A stretch of DNA of 64,000 nucleotides from JAWKRB01 sp041389885 (GCA_041389885.1 JAWKRB010000022.1:77514-141513); one strand, 5' to 3'. Numbered from the stretch's first letter, positions 16,460 to 25,755 are shown. Made by a program: numbers and translations. Notes: generated by a model from the letters alone, not told the origin.

Positions 16460-18538
16460 TCAGCCCGGCGGTCGGAGGCAGACGTTCGCCGCGCACTCGA
16501 GGCCCTCGCAGCAGTCGGCGGTGGCGCCGCAGCGCTCGCCCTCGCGCCGACACTGCGCCTCTGGGGGCGGCGGGTTGCACACCAGCGCCCCCGTGGGGCC
16601 TGGCCCGCAGGTGCCCGCGCAGCACTCGCTCGACACCTGGCAGCTCTCGCCCCGCGGGCGGCACGGCTGCGGCGCCCAGAAGCCCGAGACGTTGTCGCTC
16701 AGCACGTCCTGGCCGGGGAGCCAGTAGGGCACGCTGGACGGGTCGGCGCCGGCGCGGGGCGAGGTGGTCACCGCGCTCACCCAGAGCTGGCGCCGCCCGC
16801 TGCCGCGGGTGCCCGCGACGGCGTTGCCGTAGTCACGGCGAGAGAAGTACAGCACCCAGTAGAACCCGCCCTGCACGAAGGGCGAGAAGTTCGGGAAGTA
16901 CGCGTCGTGGTCGACGCCGTCGAAGGTCGCGTTGGTCATGCGGAGGGGCGTGCCGCCGGAGGGGCTGATGAGGTAGACCGCGCCGGGCACGCGGCTCCGC
17001 GTCGAGCTCCCCGCGACCTCCCGGTCAGACTCGCTGAAGGGGCCGTGCTGAAACGCCAGCCAGCGCCCGTCAGGGGACCAGCTCGGGTACGCGATCGCGT
17101 CGCCTCCCTCGGGCTGTGCGCGGAGCGAGGCGCCGCGCAGGAGCACCGACGACGCGCCGACGGTGTCGGGCGCGGTCACCGCGAGGCTCGCGAGGTCGCT
17201 GCGCTCGAAGGCCGTGGGCCCAGGGCCCTGATAGTTGGCGACGAACGCGATGGCGCGGCCGTCGGGGGACCAGTTGGGCTGCACCGCGTTGTTCGCGGGC
17301 AGGCGGCCGCCGCGGGGCGCGACCTGCGCGCCGGTGGCCGGGTCGACGAAGAAGAGCCCCCCGCGGAGGTTCGCCACGAGCCGCGTGCCGTCGTTGTTGA
17401 AGGTCGCGTAGACCCAGCTCGCGCGGTCGAGCGGAAAGCGCGTCGGCGCGGGGTTCACCGACAGGTTCGAGGTGAGGTCGAAGACGGTCGAGGGCCCCTG
17501 ACCCTCCCAGAGCTCCGCGGCCATGTAGCGGCCGTCGCGGCTGATGGAGTGGCACGCGACGCAGCGGCTGCCGTCGCTGGCGCGGCGCGGCGGCGAGGGG
17601 AGAAAGTCCTCGCGGCGGGTGGGCGCGTCGAGGATGCGGAGGATCTTCCCCGCCCGGAGGTCCCAGTAGTACACCGCGCCCGCGAGGGAGCCCGCGGCGA
17701 GGCGAACGGAGAGGGGCTCGCCGCGCACCGGCCCGCCTGCGTCGGCGAGGTCGACCCGAACGGTCACGGGCTCGCCCGGCTGAGACTCGGCGAGGGCCCG
17801 CCACGACACCGCGTCGACGGGCCATGCGAAGCGAAAGCCCGCGCCGGTGTGCGTGAGAAAGCCCGCCACGCGAACGCCGGGCTTGCTGAGCTCCACCCGG
17901 TACACCGTCCCCGCCGCGCCGCCGTCCCACTGCACCTCCGGGGGCGCGACGTTCTGCGGCATCACCGCCCCGTCGAGGGGGTACCGCAGCGTCGCGCGCC
18001 GCGCGGGGTCGTCGACGGGCGCGCCGAAGCGATCGCGGGCCGTCTCGGGCGTGCCCGCCGCGAAGGTCTCGCGCTCGAAGCGCACCGTCAGGCTCGCCTC
18101 GGCGACGAGCGCCGGCGCCGCGTCGCGGGGGACCTCCACGGTGATCCGCGTCTCGCCCGCCGTGAGCCCGTTCGCGGTGAAGCGCCCGGTCACCGCGTCG
18201 ATGCCGCCGACCGCGGCGTTCATCGATCGCCAGGTGCCCACGGTGAGGGGGCCGCGGCGGCCGTCGGCGAAGCGCCCGACGAGCTGAAAATCAAGCGTGG
18301 ATGGCTCGCCGCGCACCGTGAGCGTGGGGGCGCCCGGCGCGATCTCGAGGGCGACCAGCGGGCTCGTCGCGCCGCTCCCGTCGAGGGCGGCCACGTCGAG
18401 GGGCACGGCGCGCGCGTCGGCGCCGCGGCCCGCGTCGAGGCAGGGGCCGCCGTCGCACTCCTGGTAGATCGGCCCGCCGTCGCAGCCCCCGGCGAGGAGG
18501 GCGAGAGAAACAGAGATACGCCGGCACTCCTGCAACAT
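16460..18538 (-). CDS. TolB/WD40-like lipoprotein with CxxCH heme motif
   Basis: This 692-aa protein has a signal with lipobox LAGGC. An Ig-like (Big-type) domain near 70-150 contains GTWRSMNAAVGGIDAVTG. A single c-type heme-binding motif CVACH with the following SxxDGRYMA lies near residue 340. PD40/TolB-like propeller strands follow (NWSPDG, SWSPDG). A C-terminal knot of paired cysteines (SECCAGTC, ADCCEGLEC) ends it. GGGAGAG lies 8-10 nt before the ATG at 18538. One heme site plus a propeller suggests a periplasmic or surface electron-transfer or sensor protein; the substrate is unknown. Confidence 0.75.
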   Translation of the reverse strand: MLQECRRISVSLALLAGGCDGGPIYQECDGGPCLDAGRGADARAVPLDVAALDGSGATSPLVALEIAPGAPTLTVRGEPSTLDFQLVGRFADGRRGPLTVGTWRSMNAAVGGIDAVTGRFTANGLTAGETRITVEVPRDAAPALVAEASLTVRFERETFAAGTPETARDRFGAPVDDPARRATLRYPLDGAVMPQNVAPPEVQWDGGAAGTVYRVELSKPGVRVAGFLTHTGAGFRFAWPVDAVSWRALAESQPGEPVTVRVDLADAGGPVRGEPLSVRLAAGSLAGAVYYWDLRAGKILRILDAPTRREDFLPSPPRRASDGSRCVACHSISRDGRYMAAELWEGQGPSTVFDLTSNLSVNPAPTRFPLDRASWVYATFNNDGTRLVANLRGGLFFVDPATGAQVAPRGGRLPANNAVQPNWSPDGRAIAFVANYQGPGPTAFERSDLASLAVTAPDTVGASSVLLRGASLRAQPEGGDAIAYPSWSPDGRWLAFQHGPFSESDREVAGSSTRSRVPGAVYLISPSGGTPLRMTNATFDGVDHDAYFPNFSPFVQGGFYWVLYFSRRDYGNAVAGTRGSGRRQLWVSAVTTSPRAGADPSSVPYWLPGQDVLSDNVSGFWAPQPCRPRGESCQVSSECCAGTCGPGPTGALVCNPPPPEAQCRREGERCGATADCCEGLECAANVCLRPPG

Positions 18539-18719
18539 AGGCAAAGCTCTCCCAGTGGGGGTCGACGCTCGTCGCGGGGCGGCGACCCTGCTGGGTAGGT
18601 AGCACAAGCGGCTACACAAGAACTCCCAGGGGGGACGTTGCGCCGCGCCCGAGCGGGCATGTACGGTTTCAGCAGCCCGCTGCACGCCAACGACCGCCTC
18701 AGAGAAAGGGAGCGCCACG

Positions 18720-19313
18720 GTGCGAAGCCTCACCCCGAACCGAATTCGAGCTCGCGCCGCGTCGGGGTTCTCCCTCGTGGAGCTGATGATGGTGGTGGTG
18801 ATCGTCGGCATCCTCAGCGCGCTCGCGCTGCCGGCGTACATGCGCCACCGGCTTCGTGGGCAGGCGGTCGAGGCGACCGAGGTGCTGACCCGCATCGTGT
18901 CCGCGCAGGAGGCCTACCGCGCGGAGTTCAACACCTACTCCGACGCGTCGAACGACCTCACGCTCTCAGGCGTCGGGGCGCACACGAGCGGGGCGCTCGG
19001 CACCTGGCACCCCGCCACGGGCACGGGCCTGCGCAATTTCTACACGAGCCTCCCGGCGTCGTGGAATCAGCTCGGCGTGCGCCCTCGCGAGATGGTCCGT
19101 TACAGCTACGCGACCTGCGCGGGCAACCCCGGGGTGCTCCCGTCGCTCGGGGCGGCGGGCGACCTCGGATACGGCTCGCTCCCGCTGGCGCAGCAGGGCG
19201 TCTGGTTCTTCGCCGCGGCGACCGGCGACCTCGACGCCGACGGGAGCTTCTCCCGCTTCGAGGTCTCGTCGCTGCAGCGCGCGATCAACATCCGCGGCAG
19301 CGAGATCGAGTGA
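18720..19313 (+). CDS. Type IV pilin / pseudopilin-like prepilin
   Basis: This 197-aa prepilin has a basic leader and the prepilin peptidase site G-FSLVEL at about residues 16-22 (Glu at +5). A 20-residue hydrophobic helix typical of class III signal peptides follows. The mature part has only one visible Cys, so no disulfide loop is evident. The start is a GTG preceded by AAGGGAG. It could be a minor pilin or a major pilin subunit for type IV pili; no other pilus assembly genes are in the window. The protein may be unrelated in function to the downstream ABC exporter 53 bp away. Confidence 0.85.
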   Translation: MRSLTPNRIRARAASGFSLVELMMVVVIVGILSALALPAYMRHRLRGQAVEATEVLTRIVSAQEAYRAEFNTYSDASNDLTLSGVGAHTSGALGTWHPATGTGLRNFYTSLPASWNQLGVRPREMVRYSYATCAGNPGVLPSLGAAGDLGYGSLPLAQQGVWFFAAATGDLDADGSFSRFEVSSLQRAINIRGSEIE

Positions 19314-19366
19314 CTCCACGCGAAGGTTTCAATAGCGCAGCGTTCGGATAGACTCGCGCGCTATCT

Positions 19367-22300
19367 ATGCCCACGCGCACTCAGATCAACATCGGCTCCG
19401 CGCCTGGATGCGAGCTGGTTCTTCAAGGTAACGGCGTCGCGCCGCGTCACGCGGTGCTCGTCTGGCGTGACGGACTCGTCCTCCAGGACCTCGGCCAGGG
19501 CCGCACGACCGTTGACGGCCGCCCCCTCGCGCCGAACGAGTCTGTGCAGCTCCCAGGCTTTCACAGCGCGGTGGTCGTCGGCGACGCGCGGGTGCCGCTG
19601 ACCTCGCCCGAGATCTCCAAGCTCTTCCTCGACCGATCGAGCCTCGCCGCGCAGCCCGCGGGGGTCGTGGTCGTGGGCCGAGACCCCGGCCGCGCGCACG
19701 TCATCGTCGCGCACCCCACGGTCAGCGGCGCGCACCTCCGCGTCGACCTCGGCGCGCGAACGGTGACCGACCTGGGGAGCAAGAGCGGCACCTTCGACCG
19801 CAATTCGCAGCGGCTCACCGCGAACCAGCCGGTGCCCATCGACGCGGGCGGGGGGTACTCCCTGGGCGCCGTCTGGATCCCGTCGTCGGTGCTCGTCGAG
19901 TGCGCGGGCGGCTCGCCGGGGAGCGTGACCGCCGACCCGATGGGCGCGGGCTTCGCCACCGCGCAGGGCGCGGCCCCCTCGGCGCCGATGGCGATCCAGC
20001 GGCCCTCGCAGGTGCCTCAGTCGCCGTCGTTTCAGGGCGGCGGCGCGTCGTTTCAGGGCGGCGGCGCGTCGTTTCAGGGCGGCGGCGCGTCGTTTCAAGG
20101 GGGGATGGCCTCGGCGCAGGGGGGCATGGCCTCGTCCCCGGGCGCGTCGCAGCCAGGGGCGCCGCAGCGAACGATGTTCGGCACCTTCGACCTCGCGGGG
20201 GGCGGCAAGGCCATCGCGATCATCGGTCGACTGCCGACCTGCGACATCGCGCTGCCGTACCCGCAGGTGTCGGCGCGGCACACCAGCGTGATGAAGTCGC
20301 CCGACGGGAACATCCTCGTCGGCGACCTCGGGAGCACCAACGGCACCTACGTCAACGGCCAGCGCCTGGTGCCCGGGCAGCCGATCGCGGTCACTCCCGG
20401 CACGAAGATCTTCGTCGGCCCGTACCCGATGATCGTCGACCTGCAGGGCAATTCCCTCACGGCGTACATCGAGCAGTCCAACGCCCAGTGGACCGGCAAC
20501 CTCGTCGAGGTCGAGGCCCTCGACCTGCACCTCGAGGTGCCCGACCGCGACACGCCCGGCAAGATGAAGGTCCTGCTCAACCACGTGACCTTCAAGGCGC
20601 TGCCGGGCGACCTCATCGCGCTGATGGGTCCCTCGGGCGCGGGCAAGACCACGATGCTCACCGTGCTCAACGGGTACCTCCGCCCGACGAGCGGCGAGGT
20701 GCGGGTCAACGGCGAGAACCTGTACGCGATCTACGACGCGCTCCGCGGGAGCCTCGGGTACGTGCCGCAGGACGACCTGCTCCACCCCGAGCTCACGGTG
20801 AAGGAGGCCATCACCTACAGCGCCCGGTTCCGCCTCCCGCCCGACTACTCCGACGAGGAGATCGAGCGCCGCGTCAACGAGACGATGAAGGACCTCGGCC
20901 TGGACTTCCTCGCGAACACCGTCATCGGCTCGCCGATCAAGAAGGTGCTCTCGGGGGGGCAGCGCAAGCGCGTGAACATCGCGCTCGAGCTGGTCACCGA
21001 CCCGGCGCTGATGTTCCTCGACGAGCCCACCTCGGGCCTCGCGGCCGACGACACCGTCGCCCTCATCGACCTCCTCGCGAAGCTCGCGAAGGAGAAGGGC
21101 AAGACCATCATCGTCACGATCCACCAGCCCGCGAAGGAGGAGTACGAGAAGTTCAACCTCACCTTCATCATGGGCTTCGGCGGCGAGCCGATCTATTACG
21201 GCCCGACGGGCACCGACAGCTACGAGTTCTTCGCGCGCTACCGGGGCAGCCCGATCGACAACCCCCGCGACATGTTCGACCAGCTCAAGCACCGCGAAGA
21301 AGACTTCGTGAAGAGCGGCCGGGCGCGCGAGAAGAAGGACGCGCGGCTCCCCGCGGCGCAGGCGTGGCGCGCGGAGTTCTACCGCCCCGACAACGCGGTC
21401 TACCGAAAGATGTACACGGGCAAGCGAGAGCCCGGGCAGGCCGGCACGAACCGCAGGCCCACCAAGGTGCGCGTGCCCCTCGTGCGGCAGTTCATCCTGC
21501 TGCTCTCGCGCTACGCGAAGATCAAGCAGCGCGACACCGCGGGCATGATGATCATGATGCTCCAGGCGCCGATCATCGGCGGGCTCCTCGCGGCGGTGTT
21601 CTACAAGCCGCCGGGCCTGCCGAGCCTCTGGTGCAACAACGTCGTGAGCCAGATGGAGCGCGAGCTTCAGCGGGTCAACCCCGCGGCGCTGCAGACCTGC
21701 GCCGTGGCCGCCGACCAGGCCCGCTTCACCCACAACATCGAGGACTACAAGGGCGCGCTCTTCTTCCTCACCGTGGGCTCGCTGTGGTTCGGCACGAGCA
21801 ACGCGGCGCGCGAGATCGTCGCCGAGATCGCGATCTACCGCCGCGAGCGCATGGTCAACCTCTCGATCTTCAACTACGTGATGTCGAAGTTCGTGCTGCT
21901 CTCGATGCTCTGCGTCGTGCAGTGCGTGGTCCTCCTCGGCGTGGTGTACGGCCTGCTGGGCGTGGGCGACCCGGCGGGGCTGGGCAACGGCGAGTGGGGC
22001 TCGTTCGCGCCGATGCTGGCGACGATGGTGCTGACCTCGATGTCGTCGGTGGCGCTCGGGCTGCTGCTCTCCGCGGTGGTGACGTCCAGCGAGGCGGCGA
22101 TGGCGCTCACGCCCATCGCGCTGATCCCTCAGGTCGTGCTCGGCGGGCTGCTCGTGCCCATGACCAACAAGAGCTGGCTGAAGTACGTCATGGCGCTGAT
22201 GCCGTCGCGGTGGTCCTTCGAGGGGATCATGGGCGCCGAGCGATACGCGGTCGAGAACGCCTGGCGCATCCCGACCTGCGCGCCGGTGTCTGAAGACACC

Positions 22301-22507
22301 GGGGTCATCAGCTGGGGCGGTCGCGCGTTCTACAACTGCGCGGTGCGCGAGATCGCGGCCACCAACGCCGCGCCCGCGGTCGACGCCGGCGGGTGGGGCT
22401 TCGCCTCGTACGACAACCCCGTCGTGGCCAACGGCGTGCTGGCCTTCATGACCGTGCTCTTTCTCAGCGGCGTGATGGTCTTTCTGCGACGCCGCGACTC
22501 GGTCTGA
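19367..22507 (+). CDS. FHA-domain ABC transporter (ABC2-type exporter fusion)
   Basis: This 1046-aa protein joins several domains. A degenerate FHA region comes first (1-80). A second FHA follows (about 95-175) with GRDPGRAHVIV and SGAHLRVDL. A Ser-Phe-Gln-Gly linker leads to a third, best-conserved FHA (about 265-355) with IGRLPTCDI, SARH and GSTNGTYVNG. The nucleotide-binding domain has Walker A GPSGAGKTT near 421, signature LSGGQRKR near 527 and Walker B ALMFLDEP near 547. An ABC2-type membrane domain with six or so helices follows (about 700-1040). It resembles ABCG/White-type exporters of myxobacteria and cyanobacteria with FHA control. Ser/Thr kinases that would phosphorylate a partner are not in the window. 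Confidence 0.9.
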   Translation: MPTRTQINIGSAPGCELVLQGNGVAPRHAVLVWRDGLVLQDLGQGRTTVDGRPLAPNESVQLPGFHSAVVVGDARVPLTSPEISKLFLDRSSLAAQPAGVVVVGRDPGRAHVIVAHPTVSGAHLRVDLGARTVTDLGSKSGTFDRNSQRLTANQPVPIDAGGGYSLGAVWIPSSVLVECAGGSPGSVTADPMGAGFATAQGAAPSAPMAIQRPSQVPQSPSFQGGGASFQGGGASFQGGGASFQGGMASAQGGMASSPGASQPGAPQRTMFGTFDLAGGGKAIAIIGRLPTCDIALPYPQVSARHTSVMKSPDGNILVGDLGSTNGTYVNGQRLVPGQPIAVTPGTKIFVGPYPMIVDLQGNSLTAYIEQSNAQWTGNLVEVEALDLHLEVPDRDTPGKMKVLLNHVTFKALPGDLIALMGPSGAGKTTMLTVLNGYLRPTSGEVRVNGENLYAIYDALRGSLGYVPQDDLLHPELTVKEAITYSARFRLPPDYSDEEIERRVNETMKDLGLDFLANTVIGSPIKKVLSGGQRKRVNIALELVTDPALMFLDEPTSGLAADDTVALIDLLAKLAKEKGKTIIVTIHQPAKEEYEKFNLTFIMGFGGEPIYYGPTGTDSYEFFARYRGSPIDNPRDMFDQLKHREEDFVKSGRAREKKDARLPAAQAWRAEFYRPDNAVYRKMYTGKREPGQAGTNRRPTKVRVPLVRQFILLLSRYAKIKQRDTAGMMIMMLQAPIIGGLLAAVFYKPPGLPSLWCNNVVSQMERELQRVNPAALQTCAVAADQARFTHNIEDYKGALFFLTVGSLWFGTSNAAREIVAEIAIYRRERMVNLSIFNYVMSKFVLLSMLCVVQCVVLLGVVYGLLGVGDPAGLGNGEWGSFAPMLATMVLTSMSSVALGLLLSAVVTSSEAAMALTPIALIPQVVLGGLLVPMTNKSWLKYVMALMPSRWSFEGIMGAERYAVENAWRIPTCAPVSEDTGVISWGGRAFYNCAVREIAATNAAPAVDAGGWGFASYDNPVVANGVLAFMTVLFLSGVMVFLRRRDSV
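20027..20110 (+). repeat. 21-bp tandem repeat, 4 copies (SFQGGGA linker)
   Basis: Four tandem 21-bp units starting at 20027, 20048, 20069 and 20090 encode SFQGGGA in the linker between the second and third FHA domains. The first three are nearly identical and the fourth has diverged. The copy number probably varies between strains. Confidence 0.9.
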
Positions 22508-22520
22508 CCCTTCGCCCTGG

Positions 22521-23012
22521 CTAGCGGGGCGCGCCCGACACCGTGTTCCCCGCGGCCTCCAGCAGGATGCGCCGCGGGAGCGTGCTCTCCATCCTGAAGG
22601 GCACGTCGACGTTGATGCGCTCGCCGCCGACCCGCGCGGTGCCGTCGAGCCGGTACGGGATGTTCTCATTCAACATCGAAGCCGTCAGGAGGCCGGGCAG
22701 GTCTCTCCACCCGACGGCGACGTCGACGTGCAAGGGCACCGTGCGACCGGCCGTCAGACGCACCGTCTCGGTGACCGACGAGCGACCGAGGGCCTCGCCG
22801 CCCAGCGTCACGTCGACGTCGATGCGGCGCACCGTGAGGTCGATGCGGTTCGGGTTGAGCGCGTCGACCTGGACGCGCAGGCGGAGGCCCGACGAGCTGA
22901 CTCCAGACACCGCCGCGGCGCGGGGGGTGAGTCGCGGGGGCTGCGGCTTCGCGCACGCCGTCGCCGAAAGAATCGCGACAACGGCGAGCGCTGCAGGGGG
23001 ATGACCACGCAT
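22521..23012 (-). CDS. LEA14 / WHy-domain lipoprotein
   Basis: This 163-aa lipoprotein has the lipobox SATAC near residue 20. The rest is a single beta domain of LEA14 (late-embryogenesis-abundant type 2, WHy) character. Visible features are the NPNRIDLTVRRIDVDVTLGG run, where NPN is the diagnostic turn, and V-P-(L/F) endings. Such bacterial proteins sit at the periplasmic face of a membrane; their function is poorly known. It is convergent with the ABC exporter, with only 13 bp between stops. Confidence 0.75.
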   Translation of the reverse strand: MRGHPPAALAVVAILSATACAKPQPPRLTPRAAAVSGVSSSGLRLRVQVDALNPNRIDLTVRRIDVDVTLGGEALGRSSVTETVRLTAGRTVPLHVDVAVGWRDLPGLLTASMLNENIPYRLDGTARVGGERINVDVPFRMESTLPRRILLEAAGNTVSGAPR

Positions 23013-23096
23013 CCCGCCGAGCCTATCAGTGTTCTCTCTGGAGTCTATGCGGGAATCGCGGCGGAGCGCCGCGACGGGGGGAGGGCGCGGGGAAGG

Positions 23097-23444
23097 TCAG
23101 TTGACGGAGTCCTTGAGCGCCTTGATCGGACGCGCGCGCACGGTCTTGCTGGCCGGCTTCGCGTCGCGGTGCTCCTTCGCCTTGGTGAAGGGGTTGAGGT
23201 AGTCGCCGGCCGGGCGGCCCGGCTTCTCGGCGACGACGAACTTCGCGAAGCCCGGGAGCACGAAGACCTTGGCCTTCTTCAGCTCCTTCTGACCGACCTC
23301 GACGAGGGCCTCGATGATGGCCTTCACCTGAGACTTGGTCACCGAGTCACCGACGTTGTCGGCGATGGCGCCGATGAGACCGGTCTTCGTCAGCTTCTTC
23401 ACGGTGCCCTTGGCGGGCTTCTTCGCTGCTGCCTTCTTAGCCAT
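23097..23444 (-). CDS. HU-family DNA-binding protein
   Basis: This 115-aa nucleoid-type protein has a short Lys/Ala-rich N-terminal tail (MAKKAAAKKPAKGTVKKLTK). The HU/IHF fold follows, with helix EALVEVGQKELKKAKVFVLPGFAKFVV and the DNA-contacting arm region GRPAGDYLNPFTKAKEHRDAK. The motif is of the HU type but diverged from E. coli HU in the arm. AAGGTG precedes the ATG at 23444. It is likely an architectural protein or regulator. Its upstream gap is the only gene-free stretch over 300 bp in the window. Confidence 0.88.
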   Translation of the reverse strand: MAKKAAAKKPAKGTVKKLTKTGLIGAIADNVGDSVTKSQVKAIIEALVEVGQKELKKAKVFVLPGFAKFVVAEKPGRPAGDYLNPFTKAKEHRDAKPASKTVRARPIKALKDSVN

Positions 23445-23779
23445 GATGCCATTCACCTTCTGTGATCGCCGATCCCCCAACGGATCGTGTTCTGGGCGAG
23501 ACGATACCGAGATGGCGAACGGCGTCCATAGCCTGCGTCGGAATTGCCGCTGATTCTTCGCGGGATTCGCCGCCGAGCCGCCCGGCATTTATTCCGACAA
23601 CCGCGAGCGGGTCGGCCTCCTTGTCATGGAAAGCCCTGAATTTACAGGAGATGTATAGATTTTGTGCCTCTCCGAGGCGCCCGGGAGAACCCAGGACGCG
23701 GCGCCGGAGCTCCGCGGGGCGCTTGACAAGGCGACGGGGGAGGCCGCTGGACGCGCGCGGAGCTCCGTCGCCCCGCGGC
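23445..23779. other. Gene-free 335-bp region upstream of the HU-like gene
   Basis: No gene is seen here. The stretch around 23628-23665 is clearly AT-richer than the surrounding sequence and includes TATACAT and ATTTACAGG on either strand, so a promoter for the HU-like gene is likely. I could not fix a -35/-10 pair. The TTGACA at 23723 has no good -10 partner. Confidence 0.4.
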
Positions 23780-24781
23780 TCATGAGCGCGGCTCGATCGC
23801 CGCGGCGACGGTCACGGCGCGCGTCGACGAGGACGGGTCGAGGGGCAGGCCCACCTGCGGCGCGACGCTCGCGCCGTCGCCGTTGGTGACGCGCACGAAC
23901 ACGCCCAGGCGCGGCAGGGGAGGGCGCCCCGAGCCTCCGTAGATCGCGGTCCACGGGATCGCCACCTCGCACGCCGGCGTGGCGCCGGTCGCGCAGACCG
24001 CGGCGTCGCCCATCACCCAGGAGAAGTCCCCCGCGCACGCGGGGCACGACACGTTGCGCAGGCCGACCTCGGGGCGCAGCTCGGCGGGGGTCTTGCGCTG
24101 CATCCCGAGCGTGGCCCACACGAGCTCGGCGCCGAAGCCGAGGGGGAGCGCGTCGATGGCGCACGAGATCGCGTTGTCGAGCGCGCCCGTCGCGTCGGTG
24201 AGCGACGACGGCGCGAGCACCCCGGTGGCCGCGGCGCCGGGCGCGTAGTCGCGGTCGATCCACACGGAGATCGCGTTGCTCGGCTCGACCACGCCGTCGA
24301 CGCCGACGTAGAGGTTCGCGTCGTCCCACGCGACGCGCAGCGCGCGCAGCGCGTTCATCGTGGGACCCCAGGGCGAAGGCGCCGCGTTCACCGCGACGAC
24401 GCTGCCCGCCGGCCAGTCGCCGCCGAGCACGCCGTCGATCGTGGGCGTGCCGCGCGCGCCGCCGGTCGTCGCGGCGTCGACGACGTCCGTGGCGACGACG
24501 TCGGTGGTGACATCGGGCGCGGCGGCGTCGACGACGTCCGTGGCGACGACGTCGGCGGTGACGTCGGGCGCGGCGACGTCGGGCGCGTCGGGCGCCGCGA
24601 CGTCGGGCGCGTCGGGCGCCGCGACGTCGACCGCGTCGAGCGCGGCGACGTCGGGCTCGAGGCTGACGCGCGAGTCCTCCGCGGCGTCTCGCGCGTCGAG
24701 GGTGCGTCGGGGTTCGTCGCAGCCGCTCGCGAGCGCGGCCGTGAAGAGCAAGCCCAGCACTTGAAGGGGGTCACGTCGCAT
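23780..24781 (-). CDS. CBM9-like / DOMON-type lipoprotein
   Basis: This 333-aa lipoprotein has the lipobox LASGC. A tether of about 80 residues follows with repeated APDAPDVA and VVDAAAPDVTTDVVATD units. A beta-sandwich domain of about 200 residues then carries ID-G-V-LGGDWPAG, LRVAWDDANLYVGVDG and SVWIDRDYAPG, the order of blocks typical of carbohydrate-binding CBM9-like domains. Three CBM9-like proteins occur in this window (here, 33.6-35.0 kb and 36.8 kb). Cysteines (CPACAG) may bind metal or form disulfides. A ligand cannot be read from the sequence. Confidence 0.7.
   Translation of the reverse strand: MRRDPLQVLGLLFTAALASGCDEPRRTLDARDAAEDSRVSLEPDVAALDAVDVAAPDAPDVAAPDAPDVAAPDVTADVVATDVVDAAAPDVTTDVVATDVVDAATTGGARGTPTIDGVLGGDWPAGSVVAVNAAPSPWGPTMNALRALRVAWDDANLYVGVDGVVEPSNAISVWIDRDYAPGAAATGVLAPSSLTDATGALDNAISCAIDALPLGFGAELVWATLGMQRKTPAELRPEVGLRNVSCPACAGDFSWVMGDAAVCATGATPACEVAIPWTAIYGGSGRPPLPRLGVFVRVTNGDGASVAPQVGLPLDPSSSTRAVTVAAAIEPRS
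24471..24640 (-). repeat. Tandem repeats in lipoprotein tether (51-bp and 24-bp units)
   Basis: A 51-bp unit (17 aa, VVDAAAPDVTTDVVATD) occurs twice with 50-bp-scale spacing at 24471 and 24522. A 24-bp unit (APDAPDVA) follows, repeated twice to about 24621. All lie in the acidic tether between the lipid anchor and the CBM9-like domain. Confidence 0.8.
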
Positions 24782-25050
24782 CGGCCTCTCCGGCGCGCCG
24801 GGTCGAGGGCGGCGGCGCCGTCTGCTTCATCGCACGGGCGGGTCGGGTAGGGCCAACGCCTCGGGGCGCCTATCGAGGCGGTCGAGACATCGCCCGGCGT
24901 CCCCCCCAGAGCCCTCCCGTGATTTTCTCCAACGCGTGGTCAATCTGAGCGATCCTCGCGCCGGGTCTGAGCCGGAGACATCACGAGGCGTCGTCGGGAG
25001 GGGTGCCCCTGGGCGCCGACCCACCGAGCGCAGCACACAGGGGTTACGGG

Positions 25051-25755
25051 ATGGATGTTCGAACCGCGCTGCGAAAGCATGCGGCCTTCTCTCTGCTCCC
25101 CGAGGATCGCCTCGAGGAGCTCTCGGCGGTCTCGTCGTTGCTTCGCCTCAAGCGCGGGAGCGGCGTGTGGCACCTGGGTCAGCGCGCGACGTCCTTCGTC
25201 GTCATCGCCCACGGGCTGGTGAAGCTCATGCGGGCGTCGTCGTCGCAGCGCAAGGTGCTCCTCGGCATCCGCGGCCCCGGGGAGTGCCTCGGAGACGCCG
25301 CCGCGGTCGAGGGGAGGGCCTACGAGTGCGACGCCGCGGCGCTCACCGAGAGCGTGGTCGTCGCGCTCGTGCCGCGCCGCGAGGCGCTCTCGGCGCTCGG
25401 GTCGTCGGGCCCCGCCGCCCTCGAGCTCGCGCGGCTGTGCGCGCACGGCGCGACCCTCGCCAGCCGACGCCTCGCGCTCTTCACGGCGCCCGCCGAGGAG
25501 CGACTCGCGGCCACCCTGATGGAGCTGGGCTCGCGCTTCGGCGACGACCTCGACGACGGCGCGACGCTGATCCCGCTGCGACTGACCCGCGCCGAGCTCG
25601 CGGCGCTGGTGGGCACCACCGTCGAGACCACCATCCGCACGCTCTCGCGGTGGCAGCGCGAGGGGCTGGTGACCACCGGCGGCGGCGGCCTCACGCTGCA
25701 CAACGCCGAAGCGCTCTCCCGGCGGACGAGCCACGTGCTCAGCCCCTTGATGTGA
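25051..25755 (+). CDS. Crp/Fnr-family transcription regulator
   Basis: This 234-aa protein has a cyclic-nucleotide-binding-like beta roll in the first ~120 residues (a GECLGDAAAVEG stretch matches the phosphate-binding cassette position). A dimer helix follows, then a C-terminal winged helix-turn-helix (LTRAELAALVGTTVETTIRTLSRWQREGLV) near 180-205. No Fe-S cysteines of the FNR type are seen at the N-terminus, and the cassette lacks a clear RxA for cAMP, so the effector is unknown. The gene is divergent from the CBM9-like lipoprotein and stands alone 5' of citrate synthase. Confidence 0.88.
   Translation: MDVRTALRKHAAFSLLPEDRLEELSAVSSLLRLKRGSGVWHLGQRATSFVVIAHGLVKLMRASSSQRKVLLGIRGPGECLGDAAAVEGRAYECDAAALTESVVVALVPRREALSALGSSGPAALELARLCAHGATLASRRLALFTAPAEERLAATLMELGSRFGDDLDDGATLIPLRLTRAELAALVGTTVETTIRTLSRWQREGLVTTGGGGLTLHNAEALSRRTSHVLSPLM

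Noticed and set aside
23723..23728. TTGACA as a -35 box
   Set aside because: No -10 hexamer follows at 16-18 bp on the same strand.
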